Below, piece after piece: positions 18,735-26,757 of a DNA stretch of 34,126 nt (positions are counted from its first letter, which is position 1; each line of letters starts with the position of its first letter). The notes under the pieces are model-generated. The model had not been told where the DNA came from and did not search any database. It saw nothing but the letters and a program-made list of their open reading frames with translations. The stretch lies in contig CALHNI010000024.1 in the NCBI GenBank assembly GCA_938034975.1, positions 1 through 34,126 on the forward strand, given 5' to 3'. Source of the DNA: Candidatus Goldiibacteriota bacterium. GTDB taxonomy: Bacteria > Oederibacteriota > PGYV01 > DYJU01. The position numbers and the translations under genes were made by a program.

Positions 18735-19945
18735 TAGAGAAAAAATTAAAATTATTAAAGAATGAAATTTTCCAGGAATTCAATAATGTGATTTCTTTCT
18801 GGATAAATAATGTGATAGATTATGAAAATAATGATTTTATAGGGAAAATAAAATCAGATGGGAAAAAATCAAAAGAAAGTGAAAAATCACTTATTTTGGC
18901 AACCAGAATATTATGGACATTTTCAAAATGTTATCTAAAATTTAAAGAAAAAGTATATTTAAAAACAGCTGATATTTTATATAAATATATTATCAATCAT
19001 TTTATAGACAAAAAATACGGCGGATTTTACTGGATATTGGATTTTAAAGGGAACCCGATTGATACATCAAAAAAATTTTATGGGCAAAGTTTTGGTATAT
19101 ATTCTTTTACTGAATATACAAAAGCATCAGGAAATAAAGATGCACTTGCAAAAGCATTTGAAATTTTTGAAATAATTGAAAAATACGGCAAAGATAAAAA
19201 AAATAAAGGTTATTTTGAAACAGCCGCGGAGGATTTTTCTCCTGTTGAAGACATGCGTCTTTCAGAAAAAGATTTAAATGCGCCTAAAAGTATGAATGCG
19301 CATCTTCATATAATGGAAGCATATTCTAATTTAGCTGATTATTCCAAAGAAAGTAAGGTAATTAAAGTACTTGAAGAACTTATAAATATATTTATCTATA
19401 AGATAATACAATCCAATTGGCATTTGGGATTATTTTTTGATTTAAATTGGAATTTACTTTCTGATTTGATATCTTATGGTCATGATATAGAATGCAGCTG
19501 GCTTTTAATTGAGGCGGCTAAGGTTACGGGTAATAATGAATTGATTGAAAAAGTAAAAAAGGTTTCTGTGAGTTTAGCAGAGGTTTCATTAAAAGAAGCA
19601 ATTGATACTGATAATGGAATATTTTATGAAGGTGATAAAAAAGGACCTTTTAAAACAAAAAAAGAATGGTGGATGCAGGTTGAAGCAATGGTTGGATATA
19701 TGCAAGCATATCAATTGACTAAAAAAGAATTATTCATAGATAAAATAATTAATATCTGGAATTTTTGCAAGGAAAAATTTAAAACTCCTTATGGTGAGTG
19801 GTACTATTTTATTGATGAAAAAGGAAATCCTGATAAAAACAAAGAAATAGCAGGGCCTTGGAAATGTCCATATCACAGTATAAGGGCATTTATTGAAATA
19901 ATGGACAGGATTGATGAAATTTTATTTATGGGAAAAAACATTTAA
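18731..19945 (+). CDS. AGE / cellobiose 2-epimerase family protein
   Basis: 404 aa with an (alpha/alpha)6-barrel pattern. Conserved stretches are RILWTFSKCY, GQSFGIYSFTEY, MNAHLHIMEAY, GHDIECSWLLIEA, KEWWMQVEAMVGYMQAY and GPWKCPYHSIRA. Histidines at 193, 251 and 382 fall at almost the spacing of the three catalytic histidines known in cellobiose 2-epimerases (about 59 and 131 residues apart), favouring that subgroup over N-acylglucosamine 2-epimerase. The reaction would convert the reducing-end glucose of a beta-1,4 disaccharide to mannose. It ends the 14252-19945 run; repeat-derived DNA follows at once. Confidence 0.85.
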   Translation: MIEKKLKLLKNEIFQEFNNVISFWINNVIDYENNDFIGKIKSDGKKSKESEKSLILATRILWTFSKCYLKFKEKVYLKTADILYKYIINHFIDKKYGGFYWILDFKGNPIDTSKKFYGQSFGIYSFTEYTKASGNKDALAKAFEIFEIIEKYGKDKKNKGYFETAAEDFSPVEDMRLSEKDLNAPKSMNAHLHIMEAYSNLADYSKESKVIKVLEELINIFIYKIIQSNWHLGLFFDLNWNLLSDLISYGHDIECSWLLIEAAKVTGNNELIEKVKKVSVSLAEVSLKEAIDTDNGIFYEGDKKGPFKTKKEWWMQVEAMVGYMQAYQLTKKELFIDKIINIWNFCKEKFKTPYGEWYYFIDEKGNPDKNKEIAGPWKCPYHSIRAFIEIMDRIDEILFMGKNI

Positions 19946-19948
19946 ATT

Positions 19949-20065
19949 GTAAAAACTCTTTCACACAAATTTTTTACTGGAAAACAAAATATTTTTATTT
20001 TCTTAGGGCACTTATTTTAGCCAGTTTTTAAATTAAAATAAAAAATAAGCGTTGTTTAAAAATTT
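19949..20065 (-). repeat. Degenerate copy of the hairpin-ended repeat (upstream of the MoxR/VWA module)
   Basis: GTAAAAA (19949-19955) and TTTTTAC (19971-19977) form a decayed hairpin B directly after the epimerase-family gene. It is followed by GGAAAACAAAATATTTTTAT, like the GGAAACAAAAT stretch after hairpin B at 33611. Bases about 20010-20060 then align with 33670-33717 (the CCAGTTTTTAAATTAAAATAAA versus CCCGTTTTTTTATTTAAAATAAA block, then GTTGTTT). The middle appears deleted. A 22-base stretch at 19981-20002 recurs exactly at 24148-24169. Alignment is by eye. Confidence 0.5.
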
Positions 20066-20068
20066 GCC

Positions 20069-20083
20069 TGTCAAAATTTGACA
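20069..20083. promoter_or_regulatory. Operator-like palindrome upstream of the MoxR gene
   Basis: TGTCAAA and TTTGACA are perfect inverted 7-base arms around one central base. The right arm contains TTGACA, a consensus -35 box, but no good -10 hexamer lies 16-18 bases downstream. It is the most ordered element in the 244-base gap before the module. A repressor site is a reasonable reading, unproven. Confidence 0.35.
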
Positions 20084-20133
20084 TTTTAATAAAAAAATAT
20101 CCATTAAAAGATAACAAATATAGCATTTTTTTT

Positions 20134-20154
20134 TGGTATGAAATATGCTAAGAT
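20134..20154 (+). promoter_or_regulatory. Possible promoter of the MoxR/VWA module (sigma-54-like or extended -10)
   Basis: TGGTATGAAATATGCT (20134-20149) has the exact GG-to-GC spacing of a sigma-54 -24/-12 element (TGGCAYR-N4-TTGCW) with two departures. The same bases also give an extended -10 (TGC then TAAGAT, 20146-20154) for a sigma-70 promoter whose -35 region is just poly-T. Both would start transcription about 30 bases before the ATG at 20190. I cannot choose between them. Confidence 0.35.
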
Positions 20155-20189
20155 ATTAATATTTAATGATTTAAGAAAGGAGAGAAAAA

Positions 20190-21617
20190 ATGTGGTTTGA
20201 AAAAATGGGAATATATGGTATGCAGGATATAGAAGATATAATAATAGCAGGGATTGCCATAGGCGATCCTGTTTTACTTATTGGTTCGCATGGCACTGCC
20301 AAGACAACTTTGTGCAGAAAACTTGCAGAATCTTTAAATCTTAAATTTCATGCTTATGATGCATCAAAAGCATTATTTGAAGATATAATAGGTTTTCCTA
20401 ATCCTGATTCTATATCAAAAGGTAAAATTGAATATGTCCCAACTACACTTTCAATCTGGGATAAAGAATTTATTTTAATAGATGAAATATCCCGTGCAAG
20501 GGCTGAATCACAGAACAAATGGTTGGAAGTTATAAGAAGCAGAAAGATTATGGGCTTAAAAATAGAGTGTTTAAAATATGTATTTGCTGCAATGAATCCT
20601 CCTTCTTATCTGGGGGCAAACCCACTTGATGAAGCGCTTGCAGGAAGATTTACTTTTATAGTCAAAATACCTACTGTTGTTGAAATGAAAGTAAATGACG
20701 TATGTGAAATAATAAATAACATAAATGAAGATGATGGCAGAGCTTTAGCACAAGGTAATGAAAAAAAATTGAATAAAAAAGATAAAGAAGAATTTAATAA
20801 ATTCATAGTTGCTATAAGAAGTAAAATAAAAGAGTTAAATAAGGATAAAGACTTAAATTTGGATATTGATAGTTATTTAATAAAATTCATGCGTTTTGCT
20901 GATACAAAAGGACTTACAATTGATGGCAGGCGACTTAATATGGCGAAACGTAATATTTTAGCGTATATTTCAATATTACTTTTAAAAGATAAAAATTTGA
21001 AACTTGATTTTAAAAATTTAAGCGATCATATATTTTATGCAATGAAACATACAATGCCTTTTAATGCTTTTGATGCTGATTTTACAGATATAAAAATAAG
21101 ATATTTGCATGATATATCTTTTGATTTCGTTGATGATAAAATAATCGGAGGTGTATTTAACATAAAAACCGTTGAAGATGTAATGCAGTTAGATAATTAT
21201 GCAATTTCCAGGAACTACCCGGCTATTAAATCAGTGATTACAAAAATAATTAGCAATATAAAAGGCCCGGATAATATGGAAAAAAAGCCATTATATATTA
21301 AAATTTTAAGATCATTGATAAAGAGAATATGTGATGGTGAAATAAAACTTGAAAATAATGATATTGAAAGGTTATTTGAAACTTATAAATATTTATTTGA
21401 TATGTCATTTATTAATGATTATAAATATTCTGGATTACAATTTTATGCTGAAAATCTAATCCAGGGGAATATTGAAAATGATAAAAATGATATTGATATA
21501 TTTAAAATAGTCTATAACTTATTAAGAAATGAAAGACAGGATATAATTGATGAATTTAAATTAAAAAAATCTTTAAAAATATTTAAAGATTTTTTTTATA
21601 AAGAAAAGGAGGATTAA
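20190..21617 (+). CDS. MoxR-family AAA+ ATPase
   Basis: 475 aa. The Walker A is GSHGTAKTT (32-40), the Walker B FILIDEIS (about 94-101, D98/E99), followed by the MoxR-type sensor stretch AAMNPPSYLGANPLDEALAGRF. The region after about 270 is a helical extension without a domain I recognise. MoxR ATPases usually act as chaperone-like partners of VWA proteins, and a VWA gene lies two genes downstream. GAAAGGAGAG (20175-20184) precedes the ATG. It opens a compact three-gene unit whose next ATG follows this stop directly. The gene is preceded by its own candidate promoter and operator. Confidence 0.9.
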   Translation: MWFEKMGIYGMQDIEDIIIAGIAIGDPVLLIGSHGTAKTTLCRKLAESLNLKFHAYDASKALFEDIIGFPNPDSISKGKIEYVPTTLSIWDKEFILIDEISRARAESQNKWLEVIRSRKIMGLKIECLKYVFAAMNPPSYLGANPLDEALAGRFTFIVKIPTVVEMKVNDVCEIINNINEDDGRALAQGNEKKLNKKDKEEFNKFIVAIRSKIKELNKDKDLNLDIDSYLIKFMRFADTKGLTIDGRRLNMAKRNILAYISILLLKDKNLKLDFKNLSDHIFYAMKHTMPFNAFDADFTDIKIRYLHDISFDFVDDKIIGGVFNIKTVEDVMQLDNYAISRNYPAIKSVITKIISNIKGPDNMEKKPLYIKILRSLIKRICDGEIKLENNDIERLFETYKYLFDMSFINDYKYSGLQFYAENLIQGNIENDKNDIDIFKIVYNLLRNERQDIIDEFKLKKSLKIFKDFFYKEKED

Positions 21618-22727
21618 ATGAAAGTTGCGGCATTTAAAAAAATTTTAGAATACAAAGGAACTACTGCATATGAGTGTGTTGAAATTTCGCTTCAAATTTA
21701 TGAAGTTGTTGATAAGTTTTATGTTGGACATTCAATTCTTGGTGGTGAACATTTTTTTTATAAAAAATTAAAGGGAAGAGAATATACAATAATTGATGAA
21801 GAATATAATTTTGGATATAGATTCAGAAGGAAATTAATTGCGAAAGATAAAATGGTAATTCCACTAAAAATAAATAATAAAACGAGAATGATAAAAGGGA
21901 TTATTTTATATGAATCAAAAAAATCAATGATAAAATTTTTAAAAAAATATATTGATTTTTCAAAAAATTGTTATTTTAATGAATTAATTAAAGAGTGTAA
22001 AGGGATTAATGGGAAACCAAATTTAGAACTATTTTTTGAAAGAATAGAAGAATATAGATATTTTGAGTGGAGAGATACATTTATTGAAATAGAAAAAAAA
22101 GATAGAACAGAAATGTATAATTATTATTTCGAAAATAATAATACTTATATTATGAATAAATCCGGATTAGAAAATACGCAAAGGATTTTTGCAATTGAAA
22201 CAAAAAGAGAAATAGATGGTTATAATGTGCCAGAAATTAATTATATTTATCAAGGAATAAAAGATAAAAAAGAATATATAGTAACTTATTTTAATGGTCA
22301 AATAAAAACATATGAAAATTTTTATAATATAAATCCTGTAATCTTAAAAAATATTGACCAATCAGGAAAAATTTATAATACTTCATATGTTGACCTTTTG
22401 CCCGATAATTCAAGAGAAGTATTTGCAATATTAAGAATACCGACAAAAAAAGAATATGCCAAATATAAAAGTAAAAGTAAAAGTAAAAGTAAAAAAACAA
22501 ACAATGATAATTATCAAATACTAAATAAGATTTTTTATGTTTCTCCATCATTAAAAGCATGTAACATTAAACCGGGTGTTAGAGTAATAGATGATATAGA
22601 TATATTTCGCCAAATAATATCAAAAATTAGTTCGGATATCTATATTCCTGGGAATATGAGTATAGAATTTAATGAGGAATTATTACCGGATGATGAGCAA
22701 TTTTTGTTATTGGAAAAACCGGTTTGA
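21618..22727 (+). CDS. Unknown protein of the MoxR/VWA module
   Basis: 369 aa, soluble, no signal peptide or transmembrane helix, rich in Lys, Asn, Tyr and Ile. I do not recognise any domain. It begins directly after the MoxR stop with AAGGAGG (21606-21612) inside the end of that gene, and lies 12 bases before the DUF2201-type gene, so the three are surely co-translated. Residues about 284-292 form a K-S dipeptide run encoded by a perfect (AAAAGT)x4 repeat. Its position suggests an adaptor, substrate or effector for the ATPase/VWA pair. The composition is even more AT-biased than the flanking housekeeping genes. Confidence 0.6.
   Translation: MKVAAFKKILEYKGTTAYECVEISLQIYEVVDKFYVGHSILGGEHFFYKKLKGREYTIIDEEYNFGYRFRRKLIAKDKMVIPLKINNKTRMIKGIILYESKKSMIKFLKKYIDFSKNCYFNELIKECKGINGKPNLELFFERIEEYRYFEWRDTFIEIEKKDRTEMYNYYFENNNTYIMNKSGLENTQRIFAIETKREIDGYNVPEINYIYQGIKDKKEYIVTYFNGQIKTYENFYNINPVILKNIDQSGKIYNTSYVDLLPDNSREVFAILRIPTKKEYAKYKSKSKSKSKKTNNDNYQILNKIFYVSPSLKACNIKPGVRVIDDIDIFRQIISKISSDIYIPGNMSIEFNEELLPDDEQFLLLEKPV
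22467..22490 (+). repeat. Hexanucleotide tandem repeat (AAAAGT)x4
   Basis: Four perfect AAAAGT units inside the 21618-22727 gene encode alternating Lys-Ser. The unit length is a multiple of three, so slippage would change protein length and not reading frame. Probably a flexible linker. Confidence 0.85.
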
Positions 22728-22739
22728 CAGGAATTTAAA

Positions 22740-24089
22740 ATGGATATTAAACATCCTGATGAAATACAGATGTATATAAATCAATTTATCTTAGAAACCA
22801 AAATACCTTTTCTTATTGAACAAATTTATAAAATAAAATCAAACTGGTATTTTCATTTTACGGAATATGACTCCAATATAAAAACAGCTGCGGTGATAAG
22901 ACGTGATTATTATGTATACGATATTTTTTTTAACCGGAATTTTTTAAAAGAACACGTAAAGAATAAAAACGATCTGGTTTTTGTCTTTTTGCATGAATTT
23001 TTCCATATAATAAACGGGGATCTTTTAAGGGATATGAAGTATTGGAAAGCAAGAAAAGTAATAACAAATATTATTTTTGACATAAAGATAAACAGTGAAA
23101 TCTTAAAAAATTATTCAAAAAATGGTTATCATTTTTTAAGGAGATTTTACAAAAATACAAAAAATGTATTTAATTTACTTCTTTACCCTTTATTTGAATA
23201 TTCTGATCTTGAAGATAATTCAATATTTGAAAATGGAGAAAAACAATTAGAGATTGTAAAAAAAATAGAAAATATGAAATTTGAAAATGAAGATATTATA
23301 AAAGATAAAAAGAAATTGGCAATGTGGTATATAAATGCCTGGTTTAAGAATTTTTCATTAGATATGCTTTTAAAAAGCATTGAAGAAATTTTAAAAATAA
23401 ATACTGTTTTTATTGACGTGGTTTTAATAGGTAATCATAATAATTATTTTAAAAAAGATGAAGTTAAAAAAGAAAAAATCATTATTGACGAATTTGTAGA
23501 AAAAGACAATAGAAATGCAATAATAAATATAGTAAAAAAAATACTTGAAGAAGATGGTGAAAAGTTAATAATTGATAAGTTTATAACAACACGAAGAGGT
23601 GTCCTCCCTAATTTGGGCAGGCGTGAAACTTTTTTTATTGCAGGAGGTGTTTATCCTTTTTTTTTCAAAAATTTGGTTGTTGATGATGATGAATTTTATA
23701 AAAACACACACATTTATATTGATGTTTCAGGATCGGTATTAGAAGAATTACCTTTTATATATAAACTGATAGAATCAATAAAGTTATATATAAGCGAACC
23801 TATATATCTTTTTTCTACTAAGATAGAAGAGATAAGTATTGAAGAATTAAAAAATGGCGAAATAAAAACAACCTATGGCACAGATTTTAATTGTGTTATT
23901 TTACACGCTATAAATAATAATTTTAAAAAAATATTAATAATAACAGATGGGCGGGGAAGTATATCAGATGATAATATCGTATTTGCAAAAGAAAAGAATA
24001 TAGAAATATTCGTTATATTAACTACAAATAAATATAAAAATCCGTTTGAAATAATTGCTAAAAAAACCTGGTTAATAATAGATAATTAA
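22740..24089 (+). CDS. DUF2201-type protein: putative HExxH metallopeptidase domain plus VWA-like domain
   Basis: 449 aa. The N-terminal half carries a zinc-protease-like HEFFH (H85, E86, H89) within FVFLHEFFHIINGD. The C-terminal half (from about 320) is a VWA-like domain with a MIDAS motif DVSGS (D328-S332), a downstream YGTDFN threonine and ITDGRGS. This arrangement matches the DUF2201_N/DUF2201 family, whose genes commonly sit beside MoxR ATPases. CAGGAA (22728-22733) precedes the ATG. Whether the HExxH is active is unknown; no clear third zinc ligand can be assigned by eye. It is the last gene of the module and is followed by repeat DNA. Confidence 0.8.
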   Translation: MDIKHPDEIQMYINQFILETKIPFLIEQIYKIKSNWYFHFTEYDSNIKTAAVIRRDYYVYDIFFNRNFLKEHVKNKNDLVFVFLHEFFHIINGDLLRDMKYWKARKVITNIIFDIKINSEILKNYSKNGYHFLRRFYKNTKNVFNLLLYPLFEYSDLEDNSIFENGEKQLEIVKKIENMKFENEDIIKDKKKLAMWYINAWFKNFSLDMLLKSIEEILKINTVFIDVVLIGNHNNYFKKDEVKKEKIIIDEFVEKDNRNAIINIVKKILEEDGEKLIIDKFITTRRGVLPNLGRRETFFIAGGVYPFFFKNLVVDDDEFYKNTHIYIDVSGSVLEELPFIYKLIESIKLYISEPIYLFSTKIEEISIEELKNGEIKTTYGTDFNCVILHAINNNFKKILIITDGRGSISDDNIVFAKEKNIEIFVILTTNKYKNPFEIIAKKTWLIIDN

Positions 24090-24147
24090 AATACATAAAT
24101 ATTATTATATACAAAAAAAGGCGTTATAAAAAACACATCTTTAATTT

Positions 24148-24210
24148 AAAACAAAATATTTTTATTTTCCTGACGAATACCTATATTAGCAAGTTTTTAA
24201 ATAAAATAAA
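24148..24210. repeat. Second copy of the sequence flanking the MoxR/VWA module
   Basis: Twenty-two bases (24148-24169) are identical to 19981-20002. A further block at about 24182-24210 (TTAGCAAGTTTTTAAATAAA) matches about 20017-20046 with small gaps. The two copies are in the same orientation and enclose exactly the three module genes. Both AT-rich copies look like eroded parts of the dispersed element. Confidence 0.6.
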
Positions 24211-24213
24211 CGA

Positions 24214-24426
24214 TTCGTAAAAACGCATTAGAAAATGCGTTTTTACGAAAATATAAAATATTTTTGTTTTTTTTGTTTAATAATTTTTTATTTTTATAGT
24301 ACATTACTTTAATTCGCCTGTTTTTAATTTTAAAAACAAGGACACTCTTAAAATTCTTATTTGTTTATAAACCTTTTTTTATATTTTCTCTTTTCCCCTG
24401 AAAAACGCTAATGCGCGTTTTTCAGG
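24214..24426 (-). repeat. Dispersed hairpin-ended repeat, complete copy
   Basis: The best-preserved copy, 213 bases, in reverse orientation. Hairpin B (24214-24249) is a perfect 16-base stem, TTCGTAAAAACGCATT with loop AGAA. Hairpin A (24397-24426) is a perfect 12-base stem, CCTGAAAAACGC with a six-base loop. The reverse complement of the interior contains GGTTTATAAACAAATAAGAA and AAAACAGGCGAATTAAAGTA, matching copies at 1-172 and 33976-34126. There is no ORF. The hairpins share the core AAAAACGC, so the two ends look related to one another. Confidence 0.88.
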
Positions 24427-24514
24427 TTATAAAAATAAATTTATTTATAATTGTAAAAAATAAAAAATTATGTTATATATAATTTTATACTACATATCTA
24501 TATGGAGGATTTTA
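24427..24514. other. Leader region before the UDP-sugar dehydrogenase
   Basis: Between the repeat and the gene lie about 90 very AT-rich bases with two TATAAT matches (24446-24451, 24478-24483), neither with a convincing -35 at proper spacing. GGAGG at 24504-24508 is the ribosome binding site and fixes the start at 24515, not the in-frame upstream ATG at 24470. Confidence 0.5.
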
Positions 24515-25801
24515 ATGAAAATATGTGTTGTTGGTGTTGGTTATGTAGGTCTTGTTACCGGGGTTTGCCTTGCAGATCTTGGCAATGATATTATTTGTGT
24601 AGATATAGACAAAGAAAAAATAAATAATTTAAAAAAAGGTATTCTTCCAATATTTGAACCTGGACTTGAGGAACTTCTAAAAAGAAATAAAAAAAGAATA
24701 AAATTTACAACACTTTTAAAAGAAGGGGTTCAGAAATCAGAAATAATTTTTATTGCTGTTGGGACTCCGCCAAAAGAAAATGGCGAGGCGGATCTTACTT
24801 TTGTAAAAGATGTTGCAAAAGGAATAGGGAAATATATAAATGGATATAAGATTATAGTTGATAAAAGCACTGTTCCGGTTGGAATGGGTGATATAATATC
24901 AAGTATAATTAATTTAAATATGAAAAAAAAATATTCATTTGATGTTGTTTCCTGTCCGGAATTTTTGAGGGAAGGATCAGCCATTCATGATTTTATGAAT
25001 CCTGACAGAATAGTGATTGGAACATCAAAAAAAGAAGTTGGGAATAAAGTAGCTGAAATCTTCAGACCAATAAGTACTAAAATAATAATTACAGATATAA
25101 GAAGTGCAGAGATGATAAAATATGCATCAAATTCTTTTTTAGCTACAAAAATTTCTTTTATCAATGAAATAGCAAATATATGTGAAAGAGTTGGTGCAGA
25201 CGTAAAAGTAGTTGCAGAAGCAATGGGTATGGACAAAAGAATTGGGGGGTTATTTTTAGAAGCTGGTGCTGGTTTTGGTGGTTCTTGTTTTCCAAAAGAT
25301 GTTTCAGCTCTTATAAATATTGCAAGACATGAAGATTATGAGCCAATGATTTTGAATGCTGTTATGGAAACAAATAAATTACAACGGAAAGTTATTTTTA
25401 ACAAAATAAAAAAAGTATTAGGGACCATAGAAGGCAGGCAGATTGGAATTTTAGGAATAGCATTTAAACCTAATACTGATGATATAAGAGATTCTGTTGC
25501 AATTGAAATAATAAATTTGCTTTTACAAAAAGGTTGCAACATAAAAGTGTTTGACCCTGCTGCTATGGAAAATGCCAAAAAAGTTTTAAAAGGAATTCAT
25601 TTTTGTAAAAATATTTATTCGGTTGCTGAAAACAGTGAATGTTTAGTCATATTAACTGAATGGAATGAATTTAAAGAAGCGGATTTAAATAAAATAAAAA
25701 AACTTATGAAAAGGCCATCTATTGTAGATGGCAGAAATATATATGACCCTAAATTTGTGAAAAAATTAGGATTTGAGTATCAGGGTGTTGGAAGGAATTA
25801 A
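24515..25801 (+). CDS. ugd: UDP-glucose / nucleotide-sugar 6-dehydrogenase
   Basis: 428 aa from ATG 24515. The Rossmann motif VGVGYVGLVTG (6-16) begins right at this start; the upstream ATG at 24470 would add an unconserved 15-residue tail and lacks a ribosome site. It oxidises a UDP-hexose (classically UDP-glucose to UDP-glucuronate) using two NAD+. The catalytic cysteine is C258 in GFGGSCFPKD, and the conserved KYASNSFLATKISFINE and FKPNTDDIRDS elements are present. UDP-ManNAc or GDP-mannose dehydrogenases are relatives, but the sequence looks most like Ugd/TuaD. It supplies uronic acid for surface polysaccharide, in keeping with the glycosyltransferases at both ends of the window. Confidence 0.9.
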   Translation: MKICVVGVGYVGLVTGVCLADLGNDIICVDIDKEKINNLKKGILPIFEPGLEELLKRNKKRIKFTTLLKEGVQKSEIIFIAVGTPPKENGEADLTFVKDVAKGIGKYINGYKIIVDKSTVPVGMGDIISSIINLNMKKKYSFDVVSCPEFLREGSAIHDFMNPDRIVIGTSKKEVGNKVAEIFRPISTKIIITDIRSAEMIKYASNSFLATKISFINEIANICERVGADVKVVAEAMGMDKRIGGLFLEAGAGFGGSCFPKDVSALINIARHEDYEPMILNAVMETNKLQRKVIFNKIKKVLGTIEGRQIGILGIAFKPNTDDIRDSVAIEIINLLLQKGCNIKVFDPAAMENAKKVLKGIHFCKNIYSVAENSECLVILTEWNEFKEADLNKIKKLMKRPSIVDGRNIYDPKFVKKLGFEYQGVGRN

Positions 25802-25822
25802 AAAATCAAAAAGGAGGATAAA

Positions 25823-26095
25823 ATGGGAAAGAAAGATAAAATAAGAAAACCTATTCAAAATATTGAGAAAGAAGAATTTACTTTAAAGGATTATTTTTAT
25901 ATTAATTTGATTTTCTGGGCATTTTTATTTGTGCTTGCAATATTGGTTTTTTTTACAACCGGTGGACAATGGGATCCGGTAATGAAAAATGTTTTTACTT
26001 TCATATTTCTTGTATTTGGTGGCGGTTTTACTGTTGTTTCAATTTTTGATTATATATATGAAAGGGTAGCAGGAAAAGATGCAACGAATAATTAA
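25823..26095 (+). CDS. Small membrane protein of unknown function
   Basis: 90 aa: a charged N-terminus (about 1-25), then two hydrophobic helices (about 29-48 and 55-75) with a GGQWDP turn between, and a short charged tail. I recognise no family. AAAGGAGG (25810-25817) precedes the ATG, 21 bases after the dehydrogenase gene. Its last 17 bases overlap the next gene, so the two are likely made together. Confidence 0.65.
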   Translation: MGKKDKIRKPIQNIEKEEFTLKDYFYINLIFWAFLFVLAILVFFTTGGQWDPVMKNVFTFIFLVFGGGFTVVSIFDYIYERVAGKDATNN

Positions 26096-26741
26096 AAAAA
26101 ATTTTTTAATAATAATTTTATTTTTTTGCCTTGTTTTTATTACCGATGGAGAGGAAATAAAAATATCAGAAGAAATGTCTTTACCACAAAAGACAACTGT
26201 AAAATCAGAAGTTAAAACTGTTTATACTGCTGATTTAACTGTTGAAATAAAAGAAATGCAGATAAAATATGAAAAATTAAAAAATTCAATTGATGATTTA
26301 AAGTTGAAAATATCAGATATTTCAGATTCAATAAGCAAAATTCAAAATGACATAAGAAAATTGGATGAAAAAAATATTGAAATAAAGAATTTGATAGAAG
26401 ATGTTGATGCCCAAAAAGAAAAATTAAAATTACTGGAAAATGATTATCAAAAAAATTTTAAAGATTTTAAAAAAGTTCTTGATGATTATAATATAACAAA
26501 AGGGTCATTAAAAGAGCAGATAGATAAAATACAAAGCTGGGATGATATTTTACAGATTTTAAAAAAAGAGATTAATAATAACGAACTTGCTATTGCTCAA
26601 CTTAAAAAAAATATAAATGAACTTAAAGCACAATATGGACAGGGTGATAATATCATGGATACCATAGCAAAATGGCCCTATCTTAGTTTGACTGCTGCTT
26701 TAATATCTATAGTTGCTTTTTTTATTGCAGTAGCAAAATGA
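26079..26741 (+). CDS. Exported coiled-coil protein with C-terminal membrane anchor
   Basis: 220 aa. A signal-like N-terminus (about 1-24, hydrophobic IIILFFCLVFI) is followed by a long heptad-rich coiled coil (about 55-190, rich in K, E, L, I, D) and a hydrophobic C-terminal helix (about 200-219). The topology suggests a periplasmic coiled coil anchored at one or both ends. No family recognised. It overlaps the preceding small membrane protein gene by 17 bases; AGGAAAAG just upstream serves as ribosome site. The pair may form one complex. Confidence 0.65.
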   Translation: MQRIIKKNFLIIILFFCLVFITDGEEIKISEEMSLPQKTTVKSEVKTVYTADLTVEIKEMQIKYEKLKNSIDDLKLKISDISDSISKIQNDIRKLDEKNIEIKNLIEDVDAQKEKLKLLENDYQKNFKDFKKVLDDYNITKGSLKEQIDKIQSWDDILQILKKEINNNELAIAQLKKNINELKAQYGQGDNIMDTIAKWPYLSLTAALISIVAFFIAVAK

Positions 26742-26757
26742 AAAGGGTAAAATAAAA

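Noticed and set aside
20078-20110. Sigma-70 promoter built on TTGACA at 20078
   Set aside because: No reasonable -10 hexamer lies 16-18 bases downstream; the TTGACA is better explained as one arm of the palindrome.
24214-24249. Hairpin B as an ordinary rho-independent terminator
   Set aside because: The stem is AT-rich and no run of Ts follows directly on either strand; the same palindrome recurs at repeat ends. A terminator side-effect is not excluded.
24470-24514. Upstream in-frame ATG adding 15 residues to the UDP-sugar dehydrogenase
   Set aside because: GGAGG at 24504-24508 and the Rossmann motif both point to ATG 24515; the extra residues are unconserved and no ribosome site precedes 24470.
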